From Bugula neritina (Eukaryota > Bryozoa > Gymnolaemata > Cheilostomatida > Bugulidae): 64,000 nucleotides of DNA. Of this stretch, positions 1-37,730 are shown piece after piece. The notes under the pieces are model-generated. The model was not told the DNA's origin and ran no database searches. It was given only the letters and a program-made list of their open reading frames with translations. Positions within the stretch are counted from its first letter, which is position 1, and each line of letters opens with the position of its first letter. The DNA lies in the NCBI GenBank assembly GCA_964035545.1, contig OZ037769.1:15437133-15501132 (forward strand), read 5' to 3'. The translations under genes were made by a program, and so were the position numbers.

Positions 1-422
1 GGCTGTAGTGAGAAGATACTTGCTACGCTGCATCTGATTGGTGCAGAACGGTGTGCTGCGGGTAGAAGGGAGTGCAGGGAGGGCTGTTCTGCTGCCGGTA
101 CCAACAACGGTGCTAAAGTCAGCGATGTAGACAATGATCGTCTTAAAGCCGATGACGGTAGGGCGTGTGAGGGCCTCGTGTCATGTGACGTGTTGTGAGT
201 GTCATGTGACGTGCTGTGAGTGTCATGTGACGTGCTGTGAATGTCATGTTATAAACCTTAAATTATTTTATTTACATGTAAACTATTGCTCTTTCAGCAT
301 TTGATGACATGATGAACACTCTTAGTGAATGTGACAGTCAATCGGATGGTTACAGAGTAAGTTTAACCTTTCATATTTCTTCTTTCTCTAATATAATATA
401 TATGTATATGTATATATATGTA

Positions 423-484
<62 letters not shown>

Positions 485-3400
485 TAATATATCATCATCC
501 TAACTTGTTGTATAAATTTGTTTTGTGTTGAACTTTGTCACGTTGTCACAAGAAACTCAATGCGCTGTGTTTAGATGGTGTAATATCTCCTTCCAGGTGC
601 TGTGTTTAGATGGTGTAATATCTCCTTCCAGGTGCTGTGTTTAGATGGTGTAATATCTCCTTCCAGGTGCTGTGTTTAGATGATGTAATATCTCCTTCCA
701 GGTGCTGTGTTTAGATGGCGGAGGTATTCGAGGTCTCATACTCTCTATTATGCTGATTCAACTGGAGAAGTCGGCGGGTAAAGATATCAGGGACTGCTTT
801 GATTGGATCTCCGGCACCAGTACCGGAGGTATACTTGCTTTGGCCTTGACCTACGGTGAGTCTGAAGGATATATACTAATTTCCAGCGTTAGTCTCAGTC
901 AACTGTTTCACCTACGCGATTCATATAAAATTTCCCTGCCAAAGTTAAATAGATCAGAATACCTTTGACTCCTTATTTTAAATTTATTTTCTCACTCGAC
1001 AGTATTTATAGCTTGTGTTTCAAACTTTTAAACCACCCAATGATTAGCCTGTGTACTGCTGCAATTGATGATAACCAAGTTTAGCATAACTCAAATGTTA
1101 CACTACTGAATCAGGTAGCAACTTCACTAGTGAGTAAACCAGTCTAAAGATTTTATTAAATACATGAGCACACAACTCTAAAGATGTGTCACGGCTACAA
1201 GTGATGAAATTACATCATTTCTGTGTAAGAAGTAGAAAAGTTCCGCCGTATTTCTGTCTCATACCCCTTGTATTTCACATACCTTGTGTATTTCACATAC
1301 CTTGTGTATTTCACATACCTTGTGTATTTCACATACTCTGTGTATTTCACATACCTTGTGTATTTCACTTACTCTGTGTATTTCACATACTCTGTGTATT
1401 TCACATACTCTGTGTATTTTACAGGTAGAAATGCCAGGTACTGTCTGGGGCTGTACTTCAAGCTGAAGTCTCAGTTGTTTTCTGGCAGCAAACCGTACAA
1501 CAGCGAGCACTTTGACAAGATCTTGATAGAGGAGTATGGAGAGCATACCTTGATGTCAGAGCTTCCCTATCCCAGGTATCAGCTTGTGTATGACACTTCT
1601 GTGTATTACAAGGTATCAGCTTGTGTATGACACTTCTGTGTATTACAAGGTATCAGCTTGTGTATGACACTTCTGTGTATTACAAGGTATCAGCTTGTGT
1701 ATGACACTTCTGTGTATTACAAGGTATCAGCTTGTGTATGACACTTCTGTGTATTACAAGGTATCAGCTTGTGTGTGACACTTCTGTGTATTACAAGGTA
1801 TCAGCTTGTGTGTGACACTTCTGTGTATTACAAGGTATCAGCTTGTGTGTGACACTTCTGTGTATTACAAGGTGTCAGCTTGTGTGTGAGACTTCTGTGT
1901 ATTACAAGGTGTCAGCTTGTGTGTGACACTTCTGTGTATTACAAGGTGTCAGCTTGTGTGTGACACTTCTGTGTATTACAAGGTGTCAGCTTGTGTGTGA
2001 CACTTCTGTGTATTACAAGGTATCAGCATGTGTGTGACACTTCTGTGTATTACAAGGTATCAGCTTGTGTGTGACACTTCTGTGTATTACAAGGTATCAG
2101 CTGGTGTGTGACACTTCTGTGTATTACAAGGTATTAGCATGTGTGTGATACTTCTGTGTACTACAAGGTATCAGCATGTGTATGACACTTCTGTGTATTA
2201 CAAGGTATCAGCATGTGTGTGACACTTTGTGTATTACAAGGTATCAGCTTGTGTGTGACACTTCTGTGTATTACAAGGTATCAGCTTGTGTATGACACTT
2301 CTGTGTATTACAAGGTATCAGCTTGTGTATGACACTTCTGTGTATTACAAGGTATCAGCTTGTGTATGACACTTCTGTGTATTACAAGGTATCAGCTTGT
2401 GTATGACACTTCTGTGTATTACAAGGTATCAGCTTGTGTGTGACACTTCTGTGTATTACAAGGTATCAGCTTGTGTGTGACACTTCTGTGTATTACAAGG
2501 TGTCAGCTTGTGTGTGACACTTCTGTGTATTACAAGGTGTCAGCTTGTGTGTGACACTTCTGTGTATTACAAGGTATCAGCTTGTGTGTGACACTTCTGT
2601 GTATTACAAGGTATCAGCATGTGTGTGACACTTCTGTGTATTACAAGGTATCAGCATGTGTGTGACACTTCTGTGTATTACAAGGTATCAGCTTGTGTGT
2701 GACACTTCTGTGTATTACAAGGTATCAGCTGGTGTGTGACACTTCTGTGTATTACAAGGTATTAGCATGTGTGTGATACTTCTGTGTACTACAAGGTATC
2801 AGCATGTGTATGACACTTCTGTGTATTACAAGGTATCAGCATGTGTGTGACACTTTGTGTATTACAAGGTATCAGCTTGTGTATGACACTTCTGTGTATT
2901 ACAAGGTATCAGCTGGTGTATGACACTTCTGTGTATTACATAGTATTGCTATATTACTGCTTTATATGACTGCAATGTTATGTTACTATATATTACTCTA
3001 TTTTACAGAGTATCACTATATTACTACTGTATATTACAGAGTATTGCTATATTACTACCATATATTACAGAGTATCACTATATTACTACTGTATATTACA
3101 GAGTATCGCTATATTACTACTGTATATTAAAGAGTATTGCTATATTACTACTGTATATTACAGAGTATCGCTATATTACTACTGTATATTACAGAGTATC
3201 ACTATATTACTACTGTATATTACAGAGTATCACTATATTACTACTGTATATTACAGAGTATTACTATATTACTACTGTATATTAAAGAGTATTGCTATAT
3301 TACTACTGTATATTACAGAGTTCTAGTTACTTCTGTGTTAGCTGACAGATTTCCACCGGATTTCCATATTTTCCGAAACTACGAAAACCCCCTGCACCAG

Positions 3401-5425
3401 CTGCTGCCAGTGGCGCGCAGTGACAGTCATGGAACTCCTCCCAAACCCAACGGTTAGTCTACACCCCTGATACAATGTACTCATCTGTTGATATGGCAGA
3501 TGAGTACAGATAATATATCTGTCCCAGCAAGCAACATTTGTCTGTCATCTACTGTATTGTGTTATATTATATTGTAGAGGTGTGTATTATATTGTAGAGG
3601 TGTGTATTATATTGTAGAGGTGTGTATTGTATTGTGTTGTGTTGTGTTATATTATATCGTAGAGGTGTGTATTGTATTGTGTTGTGTTGTGTTATATTAT
3701 ATCGTAGAGGTGTGTATTATATTGTATTGTGTTGTGTTATATTATATCGTAGAGGTGTGTATTATATTGTATTGTGTTGTGTTATATTATATTGTAGAGG
3801 TGTGTATTTGGCAGGCAGCACGGAGTAGTGGTGCTGCCCCCACCTTCTTCACCGCCAGTATGAACATGTTCCTAGACGGGGGTCTCATGGCCAACAACCC
3901 GACTCTAGACACCCTCACTGAAATACAAGAGTTTACGGCAGGCCTCAAGGCTAGGGTTTGTTTCTACTTTGATTGTGTATGAAAGTCATCTTCGCGTTTT
4001 ACTGTTTAAATTCAAACTTTGTTTTGTACAACAATTCTGAAGTTTTCTCCCCTTCAAACTGTAGATCTCGGTATAAAATATTGCCTTGTTTATTCAACAT
4101 GGTTTCCCATCAACTGACTGGTATATCCTACTTTATAGCATGAGTACAAGGAAGTGAAACCCATAAGGTGTGTCGTGTCACTCGGGACGGGTCGTTGCCC
4201 TAAAATCCCCGTTACTGACTTTGATGTGTACAGACCTTTTGGGCTTGTCGACGCCTACAAAGTAGTGCAAGGTGCAACATCTCTCCTTAGACTCTTGGTG
4301 GAGCAGGTTAGTGTGTCACTTTAGAGGTTTATGTGAACTTCAGTTAGTTTCGTATTATCCAACGGAATTGTGAGATATCTCAATTTATTTTGAAGTTATC
4401 TTCTCATAAGTTTAATTTTAATTTGTCCATTAGTTTGGCTTTGCATTAGTTACATCCAGTAGTCAGTTTTAAGGTGCATTGGATTGGAGTTTGGGCAGGT
4501 AACTCATAGAAAAAGGGAAATAAAATGAACGTTATTTGCTACTCAGTCGGCCACTTTTGTCCCATCAATAAAATCCCGCAATTTATTTGCATTGAAAAAA
4601 ACTTATAATAATGTCGCATTGAAAAGGGTTGATGCTGCATATTGTTGTGCTGTTATCTCGTGTACAATGGAGTTGTCTTCACATTTCAACATCTACAGTT
4701 GCTGTTTCCCTTTCATACGCGCCAAGTCATGGGGTGCATGAAGCATGAATGCTCACAGGAATTTAAATTTTAATCTGTTATACTTTATCTTCGCATCAGA
4801 CATTACGCTTATCAGATGATAATCCAGGTTTTATGGGTTACTCACATCTCTTTAAGTATTCCAAGTCTCTACAAGATCTTCCAGTTATGGTTCACAATAT
4901 GGTATGATGACATGAATTATGAAACATAATTCAATAAGCAAAATTGCGTTACGTAACGTTCAATAGCAGACAACTTCTAATATTTTATCTTTGAATAATA
5001 TTCTCTGAATTGAAGAGATGCTACTTTATGTTTCACTCAGTTGACCATAAGTACTACAATTCTGGCAGAGCTAAATGTTTACAAACTCTTTGACCATTTC
5101 AGCTCCATATTTGCACATTTTATTTAATATCCACATCTTTATTCACTTCCCAGTCAATGCAGGGTGCAGGATAGCCTGTGTTTTATGTCTTTAGGCTACA
5201 CAATCAGAGGGGAGGCCAAACGAGAGAGCCCGAGCATGGTGCTCCGCGATCAATTCTCATTTCTTTAGACTGAGTCCCCAGCTGTCATTAGACATAAACT
5301 TGGATGAGACGAGTGACGACAAGCTGCTGCTAGTCTGCTGGGAGACCATGGTATATCTGCACCACAACCAGGACAAGATTGCCAAAATAGCCAGTATAGT
5401 TACCAACTGCTCACCAAACTCATAG
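1..5425 (+). CDS. PLA2G6: Calcium-independent phospholipase A2 (iPLA2-beta/PLA2G6 family), C-terminal part, 8 exons, 5' end outside window
   Basis: Hydrolyses ester-linked fatty acids of phospholipids in membrane remodelling; family members are cytosolic or membrane-associated. Coding exons read here: 1-157, 298-356, 702-855, 1425-1575, 3319-3452, 3798-3955, 4139-4306, 5195-5425 (stop TAG). Every junction is GT-AG and the phases agree (1,0,1,2,1,0,0), giving about 403 residues. The patatin domain is clear. The anion-binding loop DGGGIRG is at residues 77-83 and the nucleophile elbow GTSTGG at 110-115 (Ser112). The catalytic Asp lies in FLDGGL (Asp245), after the conserved stretch [15 protein letters not shown] and ERARAWC further match the animal PLA2G6 family. 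In the family, ankyrin repeats precede this part; they are upstream of base 1. Exon 1 is open from base 1 and poorly conserved, so its left limit is unknown. Six of the seven introns or their edges carry tandem repeats. Confidence 0.93.
180..247. repeat. 21-bp tandem repeat in PLA2G6 intron
   Basis: About three copies of a 21-bp unit containing gtcatgtgacgtgctgtga lie 22 bp after the exon-1 donor at 157/158. This is a short array in a short intron. Confidence 0.75.
421..479. repeat. (TG)n/(TA)n microsatellite
   Basis: A short TG run is followed by about 24 TA dinucleotides, in the intron after the exon ending at 356. It will be length-variable. The short peptide ORF across it is an artefact. 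Confidence 0.9.
563..702. repeat. 35-bp tandem repeat carrying the 3' splice site and exon start
   Basis: Four 35-bp units precede the exon at 702. Each holds ctccttccag followed by gtgctgtgtttagatgg, which is the 3' splice site and the first 17 bases of the real exon (VLCLDG). Only the last copy continues into the rest of the exon (GGAGGTATTCG). The unit is not a multiple of three, so splicing to an upstream copy shifts the frame and soon meets a stop. Confidence 0.9.
1268..1424. repeat. 18-bp minisatellite abutting a PLA2G6 3' splice site
   Basis: About nine copies of cttgtgtatttcacatac, with variants, run directly into the acceptor tgtgtattttacag of the exon starting at 1425. The final functional site looks like a repeat unit changed at one or two bases. 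Peptide ORFs across the array on both strands are periodic artefacts. Confidence 0.9.
1574..2943. repeat. 37-bp minisatellite, about 37 copies, starting at a PLA2G6 donor
   Basis: The exon ending at 1575 (..CCCAG) is followed at once by gtatcagcttgtg, and the 37-bp unit containing this donor repeats to about 2943. Each unit carries aag before gtatca, so dozens of donor-like sites follow the real one. Unit variants (gtgtc, gcatg, ctggtg, a 2-base deletion) occur in the same order twice, about 628 bp apart, which shows a higher-order duplication. Confidence 0.93.
2980..3318. repeat. 31-bp minisatellite abutting a PLA2G6 3' splice site
   Basis: About eleven 31-bp units, each with tatattacag followed by ag, end at the true acceptor at 3318/3319. 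With the 37-bp array it fills almost all of the 1.7 kb intron. The repetitive peptides read across it are not genes. Confidence 0.92.
3554..3810. repeat. Tandem repeat carrying an acceptor plus exon start, before the catalytic-Asp exon
   Basis: Irregular units contain ttatattatattgtag followed by aggtgtgtatt. This is the acceptor and the first eleven bases of the exon that begins at 3798. The true exon continues as TGGCAGGCAGCACGG (WQAAR). The choice of 3798 rather than 3815 is set by phase 1 from the previous exon and by the family's conserved tryptophan before AARSSG. Confidence 0.85.
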
Positions 5426-5841
5426 AAACAATACTGGAGGTGTTTACTACAAACTATTTCTCTCTACTTTCCATTAGTCTTTCAATGGTTTTTAGTTATA
5501 TCAGTTTTTACATCGATAATCAACAAATATTCAATTTGGTTTGTTCTCATTAAACATGACTATGCATTGATCAGTCTTTGTCTCTATTTCCTTTGCTGCT
5601 TTTGCATATATATATTTGATTTATTTTATTCCAAGTTGGTGAAATAGTACATTGGGGTTTTTAAAGGTAGACATGAAAAAATATATGAATTAATTAGAAA
5701 TCTGACTTCGCTCAAGACTTTGGTTTCATTAAATTATTTTCGCTTAGGAAAGCTAAGCCGTATAATGTGACAGTTTCAACAGGTTATAAATCATATTCAA
5801 TCATTTTGCTATGCAAACTGTTAATTCCATTTAAATATTAG

Positions 5842-5847
5842 AATAAA
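5842..5847 (+). terminator. Candidate poly(A) signal of the PLA2G6-like gene
   Basis: AATAAA lies about 420 bp after the stop codon, in AT-rich DNA just before the foldback element. AATAAA is common by chance at this base composition, so the call is weak. Confidence 0.3.
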
Positions 5848-7171
5848 TATTTTGTTATAATTTAACTTCAAAATTATTTATAGCGTTTTTATAGCCCGAA
5901 TTTGGTGGCTGCTTTATTTATATGCATATTTGTACATCAGCCTAAGTTGGTTGCTGATGGAATGATTGCTGAGAATTCGTCTTGCCAACTGCAGCCTGCT
6001 GTTTACTCATACTGCTTGGACAATACAATAGAGGGGTTTCAGACATCCCTCTAGGGGAATTTGTATTTTAAAGTTGTCTCCCCCTACAGGGATTGGGGGC
6101 AGTCTCGATGATATATAGAAGGCCCATAAAATAAGTAGAAATGTAAGGTTTGAGTGAAGACTACTACTAGTATAAGTTTCATTTTTTCTGAGATTAATAT
6201 TTTGGCATAAATACACATATGAGCAGTTTCAGAATTTTTTTAAAAAATTTTGTTAATGATGAATGGCACAAAAACAAGACTTCAAAGCATATTTGTGGTT
6301 TTGGTTATTGAGCAAATCTGAAGCTGGCAGCTGTCATTATTATTTGCTTTGCTGACTGTAACCAGTCTGTTTAGAGCTGCTAACCTTTCAACTCTTAGAA
6401 CAATAATAACATGCTCGTACACTATATAGCTGCACTAGTGGGCTCTGTCTTACTGAACTTCAAACGCTCCAAATTATGGGTTGGAACACATGCCTGTAGG
6501 TTTATGAAGGCACTGGCTCATTTGTATTAACATGTTCACGTACTTACACACCTATACTATGAAAATAACTAAGCCACCCTACTATCTAATATTTCTATAT
6601 ATTAAAAAAATTATTATAAATATAAGGATATGTATTAAAATAGATAGATTAAATTTGTAATTTCAAGCAACATCTTATCTAAAAATGCCAAACACTGTAT
6701 AGCTATATATATGTTTTAAAAGCATTTGTTTACATGGCATGCCTGCAAGTCAATGAAAATATTTAGAGAACAGTAAAAAGAAGCATATAAATTTCAGAAT
6801 AGTTTCTTCTTTTCTGAGATGAATATTTTGGAAATGGCCCACAATTCAACATTTAAATTAAATCTGTAAAAAAAATTTCACAGTGTATTTTCAATAAATA
6901 ATTATTCTTGCAAGCTGCTTGTATACCAACATTCCTAATACAGAAATGTTTTTGGAGCATTGTAAATTACATACTGCTGCATTGCAGAAAAAAATCATCA
7001 AAAAAAGCACTTTTCAGTCAAATCAACTTGGCTTGTTTCCAAAAAAGAGTTGAAATGTACATTTAGTACCAGCTGTAAAGTATAGAAAGAACGAACTATG
7101 TCATAATGACTGCATTCTTATGACACTAATGAAATTGAGATTGGCTGTACTCCATACGATCTTGCTCAAAG

Positions 7172-7533
7172 GTGGAGTTTAAAATAATGCTACTAAGTTT
7201 CACTAAATTCCCAGATAATACTTTTTATATCAAATTATTTGGCTTTGCTGATTTAGCTATGTTATGTACATTTTGTACTTATTTATCTCTAGGTCAGTTT
7301 TCAGCCATATATTTGACCACATTGCTATACTTCCTTTGTGCCAGCATTCTCTCCTTTATATCTTTTCTGTGGTTTCTAATAATTTTCAGTGGTATGTCAC
7401 TGTATGTAAACTATGTGAACCATCAGGCTATCTCTTACACAATGCATGCTGCTATAAGAATAACAGCAGCTGTTATGTATTCAATCAACCTCATTGCAAG
7501 AATTGTGTTTGCTTGAAGCTCTCTGTTGAGTAG
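7172..7533 (+). other. Overlapping small ORFs in the foldback element's centre
   Basis: Two frames are open here. One (7172-7516, 114 codons) is hydrophobic. The other (7264-7533) has a cysteine-rich part after an acceptor-like aattttcag near 7408, with CKLCEP, HNACC and HCKNCVC. The cysteine-rich frame could be a degraded zinc-binding part of the element's protein. I do not recognise either product, and both may be non-coding. Confidence 0.25.
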
Positions 7534-7820
7534 CTGTCTCTCGATATTACATAACTGCTTGTTTAAGAAAGTGCAAGATGAGAACTGTCCAACTTTAGCC
7601 GTCTAACTTAAATTACATTATATAGGATTACATCACTACATAATAAGCTGATTAAACAACACATATAAATCAGCCAAAAACACCACACACTTGACTAGCT
7701 CTAGTTTGACTCATTTATATTTCGAGTTTTTCACATTACTTGAACATGCTTTAGCTAATTTGTTGCATTATTTTTCATCCATACATGTAATACAAGAATT
7801 TATTATATTATTTTTTTAGG

Positions 7821-7949
7821 TTTGGATTGTCTACTAGGCAGCTATCGCAGATATTTAATCAGACTGTGAAGTTGCTTAGAGAAGCTCTAAATCCAATGAT
7901 AGTATTTTATCAACACGCTGAGGTTAAGAAAACTATTCCACCTCAATGA
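7821..7949 (+). pseudogene. Transposase-like C-terminal fragment inside the foldback element
   Basis: A 42-codon frame ending in TGA follows an acceptor-like tttttttag. It reads FGLSTRQLSQIF, then NQTVKLLREAL, then a short tail ending in KKTIPPQ. This resembles the helix-turn-helix section of DDE_Tnp_4 (Harbinger/ISL2EU-like) transposases, where R-F-G-(I/V)-S-x-x-x-V-S-R-I-F is followed by a W-P...MP segment. No catalytic DDE residues remain, so it is a relic or part of a non-autonomous element. The family assignment rests on recalled motif similarity only. Confidence 0.5.
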
Positions 7950-8897
7950 ACTTTGACCTAGTTAACTAGACCACTGTAAAATGGCATGCCAGAACAAACA
8001 CAAACCAGCTTGCAAGAATAATTATTCATTGAGAATACACTGTGAAAAATTATTTTACAGACTTAATTTAAAAGTTGAATTGTGGGACATTTCCAAAATA
8101 TTCATCTCAGAAAAGAAGAAACTATTCTGAAATTTATATGCTTCTTTTTACTGTTCTCTAAATATTTTCATTGACTTGCAGGCATGCCATGTAAACAAAT
8201 GCTTTTAAAACATATATATAGCTATACAGTGTTTGGCATTTTTAGATAAGATGTTGCTTGAAATTACAAATTTAATCTATCTATTTTAATACATATCCTT
8301 ATATTTATAATAATTTTTTTAATATATAGAAATATTAGATAGTAGGGTGGCTTAGTTATTTTCATAGTATAGGTGTGTAAGTACGTGAACATGTTAATAC
8401 AAATGAGCCAGTGCCTTCATAAACCTACAGGCATGTGTTCCAACCCATAATTTGGAGCGTTTGAAGTTCAGTAAGACAGAGCCCACTAGTGCAGCTATAT
8501 AGTGTACGAGCATGTTATTATTGTTCTAAGAGTTGAAAGGTTAGCAGCTCTAAACAGACTGGTTACAGTCAGCAAAGCAAATAATAATGACAGCTGCCAG
8601 CTTCAGATTTGCTCAATAACCAAAACCACAAATATGCTTTGAAGTCTTGTTTTTGTGCCATTCATCATTAACAAAATTTTTTAAAAAATTTCTGAAACTG
8701 CTCATATGTGTATTTATGCCAAAATATTAATCTCAGAAAAAATGAAACTTATACTAGTAGTAGTCTTCACTCAAACCTTACATTTCTACTTATTTTATGG
8801 GCCTTCTATATATCATCGAGACTGCCCCCAATCCCTGTAGGGGGAGACAACTTTAAAATACAAATTCCCCTAGAGGGATGTCTGAAACCCCTCTATT

Positions 8898-10667
8898 AGT
8901 TCAGTTTAATTAAATTTGGATTAATTCTTCACTGTATGGTGGTATGTTGAATGGGTGAATATAAAGGAGACAGGTGATGGATTGTCCATCAACCCCCTCC
9001 TCATTACTCATGGCTGAATTTGGTTCTCGCCAAGTTCTTGTGTAACATGTATTAGATTTCCTTGGAGAGTTTCCCACAATTCAAGGGTTCATTACTCCTC
9101 AACTACTCGGTAATGTGTATGTTAGCACTTTTACCAACATTTTGGATGAGTAAATATGAAATAACGTCTTTTCTCCCTCATGTTTTAAGCTTGGCAGCAA
9201 GAAAAATTGAGATGTAAAAATCAATAGAAAAATCAGTTCTCTTTTCTTATTGTAAAGTTGAAATATATAATCTTGATCTAAGCAGTTTACTGCATTGTAG
9301 ACCAACTGGTAACCACTGTGACTACCAGGTCTGGTCAGATTGACCACGCCTACTTGAACTCTGAGCATACTTCATGATTTAACAACTCTACCAATTAAAA
9401 TCGTTTCAGCAAAATTTTAGATGCAAGCAGAAATCTAAAAGCATATGGTGCAAACAGTATTTACTTTTACTAACAATTACCTAATAGTTTCGTTCAAGTT
9501 GCTTTAATTTATACCATAAATTCAACAATTTTTCTAAACTGAACAAATATTTTATGGATTTTAAATTCGTTTTGATATCATATTGCAATATACAGTAAAT
9601 ACCAAAATGGATAATATAAAATATTGATTTATTGAAAATTGGGTTGTGGCAAAAATAAACTATGAGTGAGTCCGATAACATAATTTCTGTAAGAAGTAAC
9701 GTGTCAATGAAAGTTGATAGAATAAGAAATTATAATTATAGCTATGGTTCAGCGATACTACAGTTTCTAATTTTCGTGTATGTGTAAACTCATGAGAGCA
9801 GAAAATATATAATTTAGAATATTATAGTAAAAGGATACGAATGGATTATAATGATATATAATCATACTCTATACTACTATGTAGAATATATAATATAAGG
9901 TTTCACTTAGATTATAGCCATAGAAGTAATATCTAATAGAAAGCAATATAAAATAAAGATCCAGTTATAATTATTTGAAAATATACTCTAAGACAATATT
10001 CACATGAAACATATTTTCATCTCTCTTTTGAAAAAAAGATAAATATTGATATAGATATGGCATTGTAAATCACAGATCTAAATAGAAAGCAACGTAACTA
10101 ACATGTAATTCCAACATCATCCCATTTACCCAACTTCACCAGCTCAATGCGATTGGCAGGCAGCCAACTCTTGAAACCCAACTAAGCAAAGAATACAGGT
10201 GGCTAAAAATAGGTATAAATAAACATAATTCAAAGTTTATAATACAGCTGTGAAACTAATTAAATAATTTAATATGTGCTTATACTGTTATTTTTCTAGT
10301 GGTGGGGGATAAATCCTCATAATTACTATAAAATGGGACAATAACCTAGAATACTAGAAAATGAAAGTAATACTAGTTAATAACATTTGGGTTCATTTAA
10401 TTATCATACAACTTGAGTAATCAACTGAAATGACAGAGGATTATTGAAAAAAAACACAAATCACAAAATCTGGTCTCAATACTGTTGGGAGTATATAATG
10501 AAAATGTGTATAATGAATAGTCTTGGTCTACAGTTATATAAATACTAATACTTTTTGTACTGCAGTGGCCTTCCATAGAATTTGATTTTCTCAGAGTTTG
10601 CTTTGATGAAACTCTTCAAGGGTAGGCAGGCCATCGCATAGAGTAACAGTGGAAGCACAACTCTAAA
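8898..10667. other. Intergenic AT-rich DNA, nothing recognised
   Basis: No ORF with recognisable similarity is present between the foldback element and the FOXP stop codon. Part of the right-hand side is probably FOXP 3' UTR. I could not find a convincing minus-strand AATAAA just downstream of the stop. Confidence 0.6.
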
Positions 10668-36913
<26,246 letters not shown>

Positions 36914-37512
36914 GTGGCCAAAAGTTGCTCTACACTCCTGGCTAGCCGTCTATGTCACATTATCTGCTAACCGTTCATTCAAAGTCTCTCCACCTCTGCA
37001 AAGATTTGTATTCAATAATTTGGTGTACATAAAACCACATTCCACCAGCACTTTGAGCTTTGCTTGTGTTTACACTACTTATAAAATAATTCACCAATAA
37101 CCTGTTATATACTAAGTATTTAAATTGATTGATCAGTGTGGCTTTTTTCAAATACCTGAACAAAAAATTCTAATGGAACTAAATAGACACATAATCAATG
37201 TACAGCTACCAGAATATTATACTTAGAAATTAAAAAAATTAAAATAACTAAAATTAGAGCTTGTAAATTTCAAAACAATTCCACCAAATGGAATGTAAGA
37301 GAATGTGCAAGCAGGTGTAGGACTGATCCTGATTAATATTCACCAAGCAAAATATTTCCCCAATCATGTTTAGCACTTTTCACTGTTATTATAGGGCCGA
37401 GTGTCAGTAACTAAATAGTTAGAGAAAACATAACTAATTCCTAACCCACCCAGCAATCAAAGATAGCCTCAAGTTAATGTAAATAAAATGCACGCAGACA
37501 TAACAAAGCAGT

Positions 37513-37701
37513 ATGGCTGAGTTTAAATTGTTTATGAAAGACAAGATAGGGAGAGAGGACCAGGTGGCAGCAGCAGCTGAAAGGACACTGACAGCAGTTG
37601 ATCAGAGGCAGCAGCAACTGATGGAAATGAATAAACTCAGAATTATTCCAGCAAAACTTGGAACTGCAAAACTGAATAAAATTGAAGCCTGGAAAGTGTG
37701 A
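37513..37701 (+). pseudogene. Small Q/K-rich ORF, possibly a relic
   Basis: ATG to stop gives 62 codons (MAEFKLFMKDKIG... AWKV). The residues look coding-like, with charged and helical character including ERTLTAVDQRQQQLMEMNK. A second open frame at 37731-37889 continues in the same direction in a shifted frame. I do not recognise it. It lies about 600 bp upstream of the FOXP start on the opposite strand, so it could be a divergent exon, a retroelement relic or chance. Confidence 0.3.
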
Positions 37702-37730
37702 CAAAAATTGGCACCATCTGAACTCCATTC

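Larger units (their letters stand above)
6027..8897. mobile_element. Foldback DNA transposon with about 890-bp terminal inverted repeats
   Basis: Bases 6027-6917 reappear reverse-complemented at 8006-8897 with few differences. The outer ends read aatagaggggtttcagac on the left and its complement on the right, so each arm is about 890 bp. A TA dinucleotide sits at both ends and could be a 2-bp target duplication, but TA is palindromic and cannot be told from the repeat itself. The 1.09 kb centre contains a transposase-like remnant at 7821-7949 and a cysteine-rich ORF near 7409-7533. The near identity of the arms suggests recent insertion or arm-to-arm gene conversion. It lies between PLA2G6 and FOXP. 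Confidence 0.85.
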
